64,000 nt of DNA from Gammaproteobacteria bacterium. Lineage in GTDB: Bacteria; Pseudomonadota; Gammaproteobacteria; Enterobacterales; Alteromonadaceae. Below the pieces are notes generated by a model. It ran no database searches and had not been told where the DNA came from. It was given only the letters and a program-made list of their open reading frames with translations. Shown here in pieces: positions 17,265-26,046 of the stretch. The stretch covers positions 186,001 through 250,000 of the forward strand of contig JAAFAI010000001.1 in assembly GCA_018222405.1 (NCBI GenBank). The letters are read 5' to 3'. Each line of letters starts with the position of its first letter. Within the stretch, counting starts at the first letter, position 1. The position numbers were made by a program, and so were the translations under genes.

Positions 17265-18650
17265 ATGAAAATAGTCAAAACACTACTGGCTTCCTCGCTT
17301 ATCACGGTGCTGACATTGTCGGTGAACGCTAAGGAAATGCCACCGGCAGGGGGCACTCCAGGCAACTTTACTGTGCCTGCTACACAGGAAATGACTTTGG
17401 ACAATGGCCTGAAAGTGACCTTTATACCTTATGGTAGTACCCCTAAAGCCACTGTCAGGCTGGTTACCAACACCGGTAATATTGATGACGGCGAAAAGGT
17501 CTGGCTAGCCGATCTGAGCTTCGATATGTTGCGCCAGGGAACAGACACCCAGTCCGCCAAAGCATTGGCTGAAGCGGTTGCCAGTATCGGCGGAGAAATT
17601 GCTACCAGCGTAGGTATGGATTCCAGCTTTATTGGCATGGATGTACTTGGCGAATTTACCCCGGACGCGGTGGACGTACTGGCAGACATGGTGATGAACG
17701 CCAGCTTTGCTGAAGCAGACCTGGCGCGGCTTAAAACCGATAGCCAGCGTAACCTCGCAGTGCAGAAATCCAGCCCTTCCGGGATTGCTACCGAGGCTTT
17801 TTACCAGTCAATTTATGGTAACCACCCTTATGGTCGATTATATCCTACCGCCGAGAGTCTGGCGGCGTTAACGGTGGATGATACGAAAACTTTTATTTCG
17901 TCTAACCTTGTGCCGAATCGCAGTCATTTGTATGTGTCTGGCGTGTTTGATCAGGCGGCCGTTAGTAAAGCCGTTAAAGCGGCATTTGCCGACTGGCAGG
18001 CAGGCGAGGCGCGAGCGGCAAAAACGGTGCTTACCAAGCCCGGTCCAACCCTCGAGCTGATTGAGCGAGAAGGCGCACCACAGTCAACGTTGCGCCTGGG
18101 GCTGGCTACGGTAGATGCTACCCATCCGGACTACACCAAACTTAGCGTAATGAACACCCTGCTGGGTGGCGCATTCTCCAGCCGCATTACTACCAACATT
18201 CGTGAAGATAAAGGCTACACCTATTCGCCGCGTTCTGCTGTGGTCGACCGGGTTGGCAGTGCAGTATGGTATGAAGGGGCTGATGTAACCGCCGAAGCCA
18301 CCGGTGCATCCCTGGTCGAAATCTTTAAAGAGATTGAATTGCTGGCCAGCGAAGCCCCCACGGCTGAGGAGCTTAAAGGCGTGCAAAACTACATGGCGGG
18401 TATCTTTGTGTTACGCAATTCTTCGCGAAGCGCGATTATTTCGCAGTTAGCGTTTATAGAGCTGCATGGTCTGGATAAAACATACCTTACCGACTATGTG
18501 CAAAATGTGCATGGTGTGACACCCGAGGAAGTGAGTAATATTGCGAGGAAATACCTGGACAGTGCCAGTATGCACCTGACCATTGTGGGCGATAAGGCAA
18601 CGGTCACGCCACAGTTAAAAGAAGTTAAAGCACTGGAAGCCTATCAGTAG
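17265..18650 (+). CDS. M16 family non-catalytic partner subunit
   Basis: A 461-residue M16-fold protein with a cleavable signal peptide (LLASSLITVLTLSVNA, then KEM). Where the active chain has HxxEH, this one has LADLSFDMLRQGT, so the zinc ligands are lost. The C-terminal domain has the RxxxxYTYSPRSAV-type segment (NIREDKGYTYSPRSAV) that in M16 partners provides substrate-binding Arg/Tyr residues. It is expected to pair with the product of 15790. The gene follows by 2 bases with its own AGGGAG ribosome-binding site and is closed by a terminator at 18680. Confidence 0.92.
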   Translation: MKIVKTLLASSLITVLTLSVNAKEMPPAGGTPGNFTVPATQEMTLDNGLKVTFIPYGSTPKATVRLVTNTGNIDDGEKVWLADLSFDMLRQGTDTQSAKALAEAVASIGGEIATSVGMDSSFIGMDVLGEFTPDAVDVLADMVMNASFAEADLARLKTDSQRNLAVQKSSPSGIATEAFYQSIYGNHPYGRLYPTAESLAALTVDDTKTFISSNLVPNRSHLYVSGVFDQAAVSKAVKAAFADWQAGEARAAKTVLTKPGPTLELIEREGAPQSTLRLGLATVDATHPDYTKLSVMNTLLGGAFSSRITTNIREDKGYTYSPRSAVVDRVGSAVWYEGADVTAEATGASLVEIFKEIELLASEAPTAEELKGVQNYMAGIFVLRNSSRSAIISQLAFIELHGLDKTYLTDYVQNVHGVTPEEVSNIARKYLDSASMHLTIVGDKATVTPQLKEVKALEAYQ

Positions 18651-18679
18651 GAGTAAGACAACGCTGAAATAAACAAAAA

Positions 18680-18706
18680 AATGCCGGACCCACATCCGGC
18701 ATTTTA
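18680..18706 (+). terminator. Intrinsic terminator of the M16 pair
   Basis: AAATGCCGGA and TCCGGCATTT form a 10-bp stem with a 6-base loop and T-rich tail, 30 bases after the second M16 gene. Confidence 0.85.
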
Positions 18707-18725
18707 CTTCTGAGGGATTGAGGAA

Positions 18726-18758
18726 TAAAAAGCCCCGCCTCGTCCTTGTATGCAGGGC
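18726..18758 (-). terminator. Intrinsic terminator of the beta-barrel gene
   Basis: On the minus strand GCCCTGC pairs with GCGGGGC (one G-T pair), followed by TTTTTATT. It lies just downstream of the gene ending at 18771. Confidence 0.6.
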
Positions 18759-18770
18759 GTAAACTGCTAA

Positions 18771-19319
18771 TTAAAACGCGTAACGGGCGGAAAGCTGAAA
18801 TACATCCGCGTCGTCCATAAATTCATAATTGGCACCTACCGCAAATTGCGGGTTAAAGTAGTAATAGGCGCCGGCTTTAAGGGTAATGTCACCGTCATCC
18901 AGATCCAGGTAGCCCAGCTCACCGTTTACTTCCAGCTCAGGTGTTAACATGCTGCGTACCCCTGCATTCAGGCTGTAGCCATTATCATCGTAAAAATCCG
19001 CATCAATGCGTTCGAAATTCGCGCCTACATAGGCATCGGTAGTGCTATTTACAGCTAAGCGATAACCACCACCGAGCGTCAGAGTGGTAAAATCGATATT
19101 ACCGGTCTCTGCCCAGCCAAACTCGCCGTTCACGTAAAAGTTGGGATCGAGTAAATACTTCCCATTAACCTGTAAACCGTCCGGATCGAAGCCACCATCG
19201 CCGTCATAGCTGAGGTAACCGCCTTCTACATAGCGCCAGTCGGGCGTATCAGCAGCAGCTGATAGCGAAAACATGGAAGCCGACAACGCGGTGATGGCGA
19301 TAATTGAAGATGCTTTCAT
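18771..19319 (-). CDS. Small outer-membrane beta-barrel protein
   Basis: A 182-residue protein with a signal peptide (ALSASMFSLSAAADT, cleavage after about 23). The mature part is made of alternating hydrophobic/polar strands with Asp/Gly turns (YVNGEFGWAE, TLTLGGGYRLAV, AYVGANFERID, FAVGANYEFMDD) and ends in an aromatic FQLSARYAF. A terminal Phe is the usual outer-membrane insertion signal. It would form a barrel of roughly eight strands, like the OmpA/OmpW-size proteins. The substrate is unknown. AAGGAG lies upstream of the ATG. The gene is divergent from opgG. Confidence 0.85.
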   Translation of the reverse strand: MKASSIIAITALSASMFSLSAAADTPDWRYVEGGYLSYDGDGGFDPDGLQVNGKYLLDPNFYVNGEFGWAETGNIDFTTLTLGGGYRLAVNSTTDAYVGANFERIDADFYDDNGYSLNAGVRSMLTPELEVNGELGYLDLDDGDITLKAGAYYYFNPQFAVGANYEFMDDADVFQLSARYAF

Positions 19320-19430
19320 CGTGGTACTCCTTAAGAAAAAACATAAAGCGTTTTGCTGTCAGGACTATCGCAAGCATTGGGCCAAGGTGTAAAAATAAGT
19401 TAAATAAAAGCAAATTAATGCTTATTAAAC

Positions 19431-19444
19431 AGATGTTTACATCT
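19431..19444. promoter_or_regulatory. Operator-like palindrome upstream of the beta-barrel gene
   Basis: Six-base arms AGATGT and ACATCT around a TT centre, 112 bases upstream of the beta-barrel start. The binding protein is unknown. Confidence 0.25.
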
Positions 19445-19571
19445 TTTTAAGACGATTTATCGAGAAGGTTTGAGTGATGTTTAGGTTGATTTTTAAACAA
19501 GTGTTTTGTGAAAAGTGTTGCTAAATACCAACACCCGGTTAGCCTAAAGTATAATTTTCACGGTGTGTTTT

Positions 19572-19600
19572 TTGAACAGAAATACTAATCATGAATTAAT
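19572..19600 (+). promoter_or_regulatory. Candidate promoter of opgGH
   Basis: TTGAAC (19572) and ATTAAT (19595) with a 17-base spacer, 4/6 each to consensus, about 125 bases before the opgG start. Confidence 0.25.
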
Positions 19601-19726
19601 TTAGCCTCTAACTTACTAATAAATAATGTTTTTATTTTGATTTGTGTGCAAAGTAACAAGGTTGGATCGGCATTTGCTCTAGTCAATGTAGTTTTTCTGG
19701 CTGCTTTGAATCAAATGGAGATAGCA

Positions 19727-21358
19727 ATGCCACCAACCAAACGGTTTTTACCTCATTATCTGGCTGCTTTATCAGCCGGCGGTCCGGTTTTCAGTGACCG
19801 CACAATCGTTTATTCAGTGCGCGCGTTTGCATGTGTCATTCTTATGCTATGCGGCGCGGCAGTGACTCAGGCCGAAGAAGTGTCAGCGCAAAACCTGCCA
19901 CCCGAATCAGCGCCTATTTTAAACAGCGTAATTGAAGAAGCTCGTCAGTCGGCTACCCAGGTCTACAAAACAGACGATCATGAACTGTCTGACGCGCTAA
20001 AAGAAATGAACTACCAGACTTACCGAGCAATCCGTTTTAAAGCAGACAAGAGCTTATGGCGCGGTGAGAACCCCTACGAAGTACAGTTTTTCCACCCCGG
20101 CTTTTTGTATCAGCAGCCGGTCACTGTATACACTATCGGCGCAGACAATCAGCCTAAACGTTTACCCTTCGAGCGCGAGGCATTTCGCTATGACGGCGAT
20201 GCCGCACCGCTGGCAAAAGAAACCGCCGACGATAACGGCTATGCCGGTTTTCGTGTTCACTTCCCGATTAAAAACCAACAATACAAAGACGAATTTGCCG
20301 TATTTCTGGGCGCTTCTTATTTCCGCCTGATTGGTAAAGAGCATGTCTACGGCATCTCTGCCCGGGGCCTGGCTATCGATACTGGCCTGCCTGAAGGGGA
20401 AGAGTTTCCACATTTCACCAAGTTCTGGCTAATTGAGCCGGGTCAGGGTGAGCCTATGATGATTTATGCCCGCCTGGAGAGCCCCTCGGTAAGCGGCGCA
20501 TATAAATTTATTATTACTCCGGGTGACGAGACCAACGTAAAAGTACAAAGTTGGTTGTTCGCTCGCGAAGACGTTGCCAAGCTTGGCGTTGCCCCTTTTA
20601 CCAGTATGTTTTTATACGGCGAAAATACGGCTGTAGTGCCCGACGATTATCGTCCTGAAGTGCACGACAGTGATGGTGTGAACATGATCACCGAGAGCGG
20701 CGAACAAATCTGGCGGGTACTGACCAACCCTGCACAACTGCAAATCACGTCGATGAGTGATAGTGCGCCAAAAGGGTTTGGAGTAATGCAACGCGACACC
20801 GACTTCGCCAGCTACCTTGACGGCGAAGCGAATTATCATCAGCGCCCCGGTTTATGGGTAACACCACAGGCGGGTTTTGAAAAAGGCCGTCTGGAAGTGG
20901 TGGAAATTCCCACTAAATCTGAAACCCACGACAACATTGTGGCGTACTGGGTACCCGAAGCGCCTTTTGTTGCCGGTGAAAGCCGCTACTTTGCTTACCA
21001 GCTTGAAACGGTAACCGGGGCTCGCGACAGCGACTTAGCCACGGTTGTACGCACGCGTCAGGGCGCTACGGTATTACCGGGCGAAGAGCCTCAGGAGTCG
21101 CAAACCCGCCGTTTTTCCATCGATTTTAAGGTGCCTGAAGGCATGAGCATTGCGCCAGAAATGCTTAACCTTACAGCTACCACCAACCAGGGACAGATTC
21201 AGCAGGCGCGCGTGTTCCCGGTTAACAGCGGTAAATTATTGCGCGCCACTTTTCTGCTAACCCCGCAGGCCGGTCAGCCAGCGGATATGCGTCTTTACAT
21301 TCATCAGGAAAACCAACGTGTCAGTGAGGTATGGAACTATGTCTATCATGCAGAATAA
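19727..21358 (+). CDS. opgG: Periplasmic glucan biosynthesis protein G
   Basis: OpgG (MdoG) acts in the periplasm in making osmoregulated periplasmic glucans, after OpgH has built the beta-1,2 backbone. The 543-residue protein has a long N-terminal region with a hydrophobic signal core (about 33-50, ending VTQAEEV). The MdoG fold follows: ALKEMNYQTYRAIRFK, FFHPGFLYQQPV, FAVFLGASYFRLIG, YGISARGLAIDTG and FTKFWLIEPG are family hallmarks. I chose ATG 19727, which has GGAG 6 bases upstream, over 19637. opgH overlaps its end. Confidence 0.95.
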   Translation: MPPTKRFLPHYLAALSAGGPVFSDRTIVYSVRAFACVILMLCGAAVTQAEEVSAQNLPPESAPILNSVIEEARQSATQVYKTDDHELSDALKEMNYQTYRAIRFKADKSLWRGENPYEVQFFHPGFLYQQPVTVYTIGADNQPKRLPFEREAFRYDGDAAPLAKETADDNGYAGFRVHFPIKNQQYKDEFAVFLGASYFRLIGKEHVYGISARGLAIDTGLPEGEEFPHFTKFWLIEPGQGEPMMIYARLESPSVSGAYKFIITPGDETNVKVQSWLFAREDVAKLGVAPFTSMFLYGENTAVVPDDYRPEVHDSDGVNMITESGEQIWRVLTNPAQLQITSMSDSAPKGFGVMQRDTDFASYLDGEANYHQRPGLWVTPQAGFEKGRLEVVEIPTKSETHDNIVAYWVPEAPFVAGESRYFAYQLETVTGARDSDLATVVRTRQGATVLPGEEPQESQTRRFSIDFKVPEGMSIAPEMLNLTATTNQGQIQQARVFPVNSGKLLRATFLLTPQAGQPADMRLYIHQENQRVSEVWNYVYHAE

Positions 21359-23306
21359 TACTCACTCGGACTCTGAAGGAAGTACTCCAAAGGCAACGCC
21401 TGTATTGCGGGCGTGGGGTTCAGGCGTACGATTATCCATAATGGCGATTCTGGCCATTCCCACCGCAGCATTAGCCGGGTGGAGCCTGTACGAAATTTTT
21501 AAACCTAACGTGTTAACCGAAATGGAAATTGCCCAGCTGGCATTAAGTATGATGCTGTTTTTGTGGCTGGCGATGTCGTTCTGGACAGCGGTGATCGGCT
21601 TTGTATTAAAGCTGTTTAATATCGATCCGCTCAGTATGCGTAAAGCACAACCCGCACCGCGCACCGATGCACCGCTCACCAAGCGCCACGCCGTGGTAAT
21701 GCCGGTGTATAACGAAGATACCCGCCGTATAATGGTAGGTTTTGAGGCCTGCGTACGGGAATTGCTGGATACCGACAACGGCAAGCAATACGACTTTTAT
21801 ATGCTCAGTGATACCACCAAGCCGGAAATGGCCGAGGCCGAACTGGCCGCCTGGGAAGCGCTAACCGCTCGTTTAGGCGATAAAAGCAGTCAGGTATTTT
21901 ATCGTCGTCGTGAGAAAAACACCGGCCGTAAGGTGGGGAATCTGGCCGACTTCTGTCAGCGCTGGGGCAATCGTTACGAAGCCATGATTGTGCTGGATGC
22001 CGACAGTATTATGTCTGGTGAACGCATGAACGATCTGGCTTATCGCATTGAGCAAAACCCGGATACGGCGCTTATTCAGACCATTCCCATGCCGGTGCGT
22101 CAGCACACGTTCTTTGCACGCTTTGTGCAGTTTGCTGCGCACCTGTATAGCCCGATGCTGGCTACCGGATTGTCATTCTGGCAAACCGACAGCGCGAACT
22201 ACTGGGGCCACAATGCGATTATCCGCGTGGAACCTTTTATGCAACACTGTGGATTACCCACGCTGGAAGGTAAAGAACCCTTTGGTGGCGACATTTTAAG
22301 TCATGACTTTGTGGAAGCGGCTTTATTACGTCGCGCTGGTTGGCAGTGCTTCTTGCTAACGGATACTACCGGCAGTTATGAGGAAGTACCGTCTAACATG
22401 ATTGAATACGCTACCCGCGACCGCCGTTGGGTACAGGGCAATATTCAGCATTTAGGTTTACTGGGTGTTAAGGGCTTAAAAGCCACCAGCCGCCTGCATT
22501 TTGTGTTTGGTGCTTTCGCTTATATTTCGTCATTACTGTTGTTGCTGGTACTGGCATTTGGCACCGCCGATGCGCTGTATCGCGCACTTACGCCAGTAGA
22601 ATTCTTTACCGCCGAATACCAGTTATTTCCGGACTGGCAGATTGCCCGACAGGGCTTAATGGTGGCCACCATGTGGGGAACGGCAGCGCTATTATTTATG
22701 CCTAAAGTGCTGGGCCTGATCCTGGCGTTGATCCAGCGTCGCGACGAGTTTGGCGGTGCATGGCGCTTAATTAAAGGCGGCGTGATGGAGCTGGCCATGG
22801 CGATTCTGATTGCACCGCTGATGATGTTTTACCACAGCTACTTTGTGATCAGCGTATTTGCCGGTATTTCGGTGAAATGGGAAGCCCAGGCCCGTGAAGG
22901 TAGTATGGTACCCTGGATGGATTCACTTAAACGCTCAAAGGTTGCGTCTATCGTCGCTTTAGCCTGGGGCGCAGCCACGTTCATTTACACGCCGGCTCTG
23001 TTTATCTGGCTGTTACCGGTATTAATCGGGCTCATTCTGGCAGCGCCGCTGATTCGGATCACCTCAAGCCTTGGCCTTGGCCGGGCGGCCATGCGCGGTG
23101 GTATCTTCGTGATCCAGGACGAAATCAACGAATGCCGCGCGTTAAAACGGGTTCGTATTGGTATGGCTAACATTGAACACAGTGAAGCTGACAGTATGAA
23201 AGCCCCGGTACCAGCATTGCCTGAAAGCAGTTGGCAGCCTATGGTGATTCAGGATTTCAGTGCTTACCCTGAACCGCGAACGCCACTGGCGCCAGAAGTA
23301 GCGTAA
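21339..23306 (+). CDS. opgH: Glucosyltransferase H for periplasmic glucans
   Basis: OpgH is the inner-membrane family-2 glycosyltransferase that polymerises UDP-glucose and exports the glucan backbone. Visible features are N-terminal helices (about 30-50 and 65-90) and the GT2 core with MPVYNED, LDADS, a later SHDFVEAALLRRAGW and the product-binding RDRRWVQGNIQH. Several C-terminal helices span about 395-570. The length is about 655 residues, shorter than E. coli MdoH (847), mainly at the N-terminus. It starts about 20 bases inside opgG; ATG 21339 or 21348 are both possible. A terminator follows. Confidence 0.94.
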   Translation: MSIMQNNTHSDSEGSTPKATPVLRAWGSGVRLSIMAILAIPTAALAGWSLYEIFKPNVLTEMEIAQLALSMMLFLWLAMSFWTAVIGFVLKLFNIDPLSMRKAQPAPRTDAPLTKRHAVVMPVYNEDTRRIMVGFEACVRELLDTDNGKQYDFYMLSDTTKPEMAEAELAAWEALTARLGDKSSQVFYRRREKNTGRKVGNLADFCQRWGNRYEAMIVLDADSIMSGERMNDLAYRIEQNPDTALIQTIPMPVRQHTFFARFVQFAAHLYSPMLATGLSFWQTDSANYWGHNAIIRVEPFMQHCGLPTLEGKEPFGGDILSHDFVEAALLRRAGWQCFLLTDTTGSYEEVPSNMIEYATRDRRWVQGNIQHLGLLGVKGLKATSRLHFVFGAFAYISSLLLLLVLAFGTADALYRALTPVEFFTAEYQLFPDWQIARQGLMVATMWGTAALLFMPKVLGLILALIQRRDEFGGAWRLIKGGVMELAMAILIAPLMMFYHSYFVISVFAGISVKWEAQAREGSMVPWMDSLKRSKVASIVALAWGAATFIYTPALFIWLLPVLIGLILAAPLIRITSSLGLGRAAMRGGIFVIQDEINECRALKRVRIGMANIEHSEADSMKAPVPALPESSWQPMVIQDFSAYPEPRTPLAPEVA

Positions 23307-23325
23307 TAGCCTGATAACTACCATT

Positions 23326-23350
23326 AAAAGCCGTCACATGACGGCTTTTT
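23326..23350 (+). terminator. Intrinsic terminator of opgGH
   Basis: AAAAGCCGTC and GACGGCTTTT form a 10-bp stem with a 4-base loop followed by T residues, 20 bases after opgH. Confidence 0.9.
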
Positions 23351-23534
23351 TGGTTAAGGCCGTTATGTTTCTTATTGGTGGTGGTCGTAGTCATTTCCGA
23401 TCTATACCGCGCGACGCTGCGTAAATAACTTGATACTTAAGCACTAATTACGAGTTTAAATAAACAGTGTTCCCAGCATGATGTTTACCCGGAGGTTCAC
23501 TCAGTTCACCCGCTTCAAGATGAATGGAGGCATT

Positions 23535-25022
23535 ATGGAACAGAAGCAGCCTGTTACGCCAACGCTATCGCTCGCACTGACGCCGGTGATATTGACGCTG
23601 ATTATTCTGGGCACACAGATATTCTATTTCGGGGTGTTTGAGCCACATATTCCCCTGGCTATTGGGGTGGCGCTGGCGAGCTTTGTGGGCATTTACCAGG
23701 GGCTCAAGTGGGAAGAAATTCGAGCTGGTATTTTTAAAGTTATCCATGTGGCCCTGCCATCGGTAAGTGTACTGATTGTGGTGGGCATGATCATCGGTAT
23801 ATGGATTGCCAGAGGTACCGTGCCAACCATCATTTATTACGGCTTAAAAACCCTGTCACCCGAGATCTTTCTGGCGGCGGGCATGGTGATATGTGCCGTG
23901 GTTGCCGTGTCCCTTGGTACCAGTTGGGGAAGCGTGGGAACCGTTGGCCTGGCACTGATGGGTATTGGCGATGGGTTTGATATCCCGGTTTACTGGACAG
24001 CTGGGGCGGTAGTGTCTGGTGCATTTTTCGGCGATAAGGTCTCGCCCCTTTCAGACACTACTAACCTCGCACCGGCCGTCACTGGCACCGATGTGTTCTC
24101 TCACATACAAAATATGATGGCGACCACTATTCCTGCCATGGTTATTGCCTTTCTTATTTATATTGGGGTCGGGTATTTTGTTATTGATACCCAAAGTGTT
24201 TCGTTTGAAAAAATCGAAGGGATTACAGCGGCGTTAGAAGATAACTTTTATATCTCTGCCTGGGCCTTACTTCCTGCTTTAGTGGTCATGCTGCTGGCAC
24301 TGAAAAAATTCCCGCCACTGCCTTCACTATTTGCAGGGGTAATTGTGGGCGGCGCGTTTGCCATGGTGACTCAGGGGCAAAGCCTGCAGTCGGTCTTTGA
24401 CTACGCGAATAACGGCTACAGCATTCAAACCAATATCAGCGAGATAGACAACCTGCTCAATCGCGGTGGTATTCAATCCATGATGTGGACCATATCGCTG
24501 GTACTGATTGCCTTAAGCTTTGGCGGTGCACTGGAAACCACGGGCTGTCTGCGAAGTATTATTAATTCCATTAAGAGCAAAGTGAAAACCTTTGCCGGTA
24601 CTCAGGTGGCGTCGGTAGGAACGGCGTTTGCGACCAATCTGGTGGCAGGCGACCCCTATTTATCGGTAGCATTACCAGGTCGGATGTTTTCGCCTGTTTA
24701 TCGCGGCATGGGGTATTCAACGTTAAACCTATCGCGAGGCGTTGAGGAAGGGGGAACTTTAATGTCGCCTCTGATCCCCTGGAATGCCGGTGGCGCGTTT
24801 GTTATCTCAGCGCTTGGTCTGGGCATTGCTGGCGATAGTTTAGAGAACTTACTGTACATCCCTCTGGCCTTCGCCTGCTGGACAGCGCCTTTAATCGGGA
24901 TATTTTATGCTTACCTGGGTTGGTTCTCACCTAAAGCAACAGACGAGGAACGCAAAGAATGGGAATCATCAGGCGCTGACATCGCAAAGTTTAATGACGA
25001 TGGTACGCCAGTGGCGAATTAG
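23535..25022 (+). CDS. nhaC: NhaC family sodium/proton antiporter
   Basis: A 495-residue polytopic inner-membrane protein of the NhaC family, which exchanges external protons for internal sodium. Conserved stretches are GTSWGSVGTVGLALMGIG and GAFFGDKVSPLSDTTNLAP, the charged signature of the family. Later come FATNLVAGDPYLSVALPGRMF and a GGTLMSPLIPWNAGGAF motif. About a dozen hydrophobic helices are spread over the length. The start is ATG 23535, with GGAGG just upstream, rather than the more distal ATG at 23478. Amino-acid exchange variants exist in this family, so the substrate is inferred. Confidence 0.9.
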   Translation: MEQKQPVTPTLSLALTPVILTLIILGTQIFYFGVFEPHIPLAIGVALASFVGIYQGLKWEEIRAGIFKVIHVALPSVSVLIVVGMIIGIWIARGTVPTIIYYGLKTLSPEIFLAAGMVICAVVAVSLGTSWGSVGTVGLALMGIGDGFDIPVYWTAGAVVSGAFFGDKVSPLSDTTNLAPAVTGTDVFSHIQNMMATTIPAMVIAFLIYIGVGYFVIDTQSVSFEKIEGITAALEDNFYISAWALLPALVVMLLALKKFPPLPSLFAGVIVGGAFAMVTQGQSLQSVFDYANNGYSIQTNISEIDNLLNRGGIQSMMWTISLVLIALSFGGALETTGCLRSIINSIKSKVKTFAGTQVASVGTAFATNLVAGDPYLSVALPGRMFSPVYRGMGYSTLNLSRGVEEGGTLMSPLIPWNAGGAFVISALGLGIAGDSLENLLYIPLAFACWTAPLIGIFYAYLGWFSPKATDEERKEWESSGADIAKFNDDGTPVAN

Positions 25023-25075
25023 GTTAAGCAAAGCATTAAGCCGCTGGGACGCTTACTTTAAGCTTCGATTCGCAG

Positions 25076-25285
25076 CTAACTGTCACTGAAAGTATTCAGG
25101 TACAGTGCTTCTACTTTATCCCTGGCCCACTGTGTTTTGCGCAAAAACTTTAGCGACGATTTAATCGACGGATCGTTATTAAAGCAATTGACTCTGATTT
25201 GCTGATACAGCCCTTCCCAACCATGGCGGGTAAGGATCTTTTCCAGCGTCAGGCCGTGTAACGGATTGTTGGGCTGTTGGTTCAA
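25076..25285 (-). CDS. VF530 family (DUF2132) DNA-binding-type protein
   Basis: A 69-residue protein with the family block [19 protein letters not shown], then [20 protein letters not shown] and [15 protein letters not shown]530 from Vibrio fischeri has a fold proposed to bind DNA; the role is unknown. It lies downstream of the LytTR regulator on the same strand, 65 bases after it, with an inverted repeat between. Confidence 0.88.
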   Translation of the reverse strand: MNQQPNNPLHGLTLEKILTRHGWEGLYQQIRVNCFNNDPSIKSSLKFLRKTQWARDKVEALYLNTFSDS

Positions 25286-25299
25286 GGTGAGAGCTCTGT

Positions 25300-25326
25300 C
25301 GCGATAATTGTGTGGGCATTATCGCG
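25300..25326. repeat. Perfect 9-bp inverted repeat upstream of the VF530 gene
   Basis: CGCGATAAT (25300-25308) and ATTATCGCG (25318-25326) with a 9-base loop. It lies between the regulator stop and the VF530 start; with no T-run it could be an operator or an RNA hairpin. Confidence 0.5.
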
Positions 25327-25350
25327 TGTTGCCGCTGGCCTGAAAAGCTC

Positions 25351-26046
25351 TTATTGGCGAGGTAGGGGTAATAGCCGATTTAACACGCTTTTGAATGACT
25401 TGCCCACTTTAAGTCGTATCTGATTGTTCAGTAACACGGAGTCACTGTCTTTTCCTATTACTGCGTTGTTGCGTACTACAAAGGATTTATGGATTTGGCT
25501 AAAGGCCTGTGCGGGCAGTTCTGCCAGTAGCTTCTTTAAAGTGCTGTTAGCCAGTAGCATGGTATCACCCTGCCACACTTTCACATAGTTGCCATAGGCT
25601 TCCAGATAGGTGATGTCACGCAGGCTTACTTTTCGTAATTCGCGGTCTACTTTAATCACAATCTCTTTGGGTGTGTGTGCTGGTTTGTTAGCCGCGCTTC
25701 GCTGGCGAACCTTATCTAAGGCTGAAGCAAGGCGGGCTTCACTCACGGGCTTCAACAGGTAATCGGTCACATCCAGTTCGAAGCCCTGCAGGGCGAATTC
25801 CTCGTAAGCGCTAACGATAATCACCTGGGGCCGATTAGCCATTACCTTAAGCATATCCATGCCGTTTAGCTGTGGCATATTAATATCGAGGAAGATCAAA
25901 TCGGCGCGGTTAGAGGCTAACCAGGCCAACGCCTCGGTGGCGTTATAGCATTGCTTTACCACTTTTACGTCCCGGTGACTGGCCAGGTGATGCAAAATGA
26001 CTTTATGGGCTAACGGCTCATCATCCACAATCAATGCTTTAAGCAT
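25351..26046 (-). CDS. LytTR-type response regulator
   Basis: A 231-residue regulator. The receiver domain (about 1-118) has the acidic pair VDDEP, the phosphoacceptor Asp in LIFLDINMPQLNG (about residue 54) and the switch Lys in YLLKPVSEARL. The LytTR DNA-binding domain (about 130-228) has REIVIKVDR-like and DITYLEAYGNYVKVW segments, HKSFVVRNNAV and a final LKVGKSFKSVL. It overlaps the upstream histidine kinase by 16 bases and faces the ABC/M1 operon, which is its probable target. Direct repeats in the gap have LytTR spacing. Confidence 0.93.
   Translation of the reverse strand: MLKALIVDDEPLAHKVILHHLASHRDVKVVKQCYNATEALAWLASNRADLIFLDINMPQLNGMDMLKVMANRPQVIIVSAYEEFALQGFELDVTDYLLKPVSEARLASALDKVRQRSAANKPAHTPKEIVIKVDRELRKVSLRDITYLEAYGNYVKVWQGDTMLLANSTLKKLLAELPAQAFSQIHKSFVVRNNAVIGKDSDSVLLNNQIRLKVGKSFKSVLNRLLPLPRQ

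Larger units (their letters stand above)
19320..19726. other. Divergent regulatory region between the beta-barrel gene and opgG
   Basis: About 400 AT-rich bases. It contains a palindrome AGATGT-TT-ACATCT (19431-19444) and a hairpin GTGTTG/CAACAC (19515-19534). A TATAAT is at 19550 and a possible opgG promoter at 19572-19600. The open frame reaching back to 19637 lacks a usable ribosome-binding site. Confidence 0.55.
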
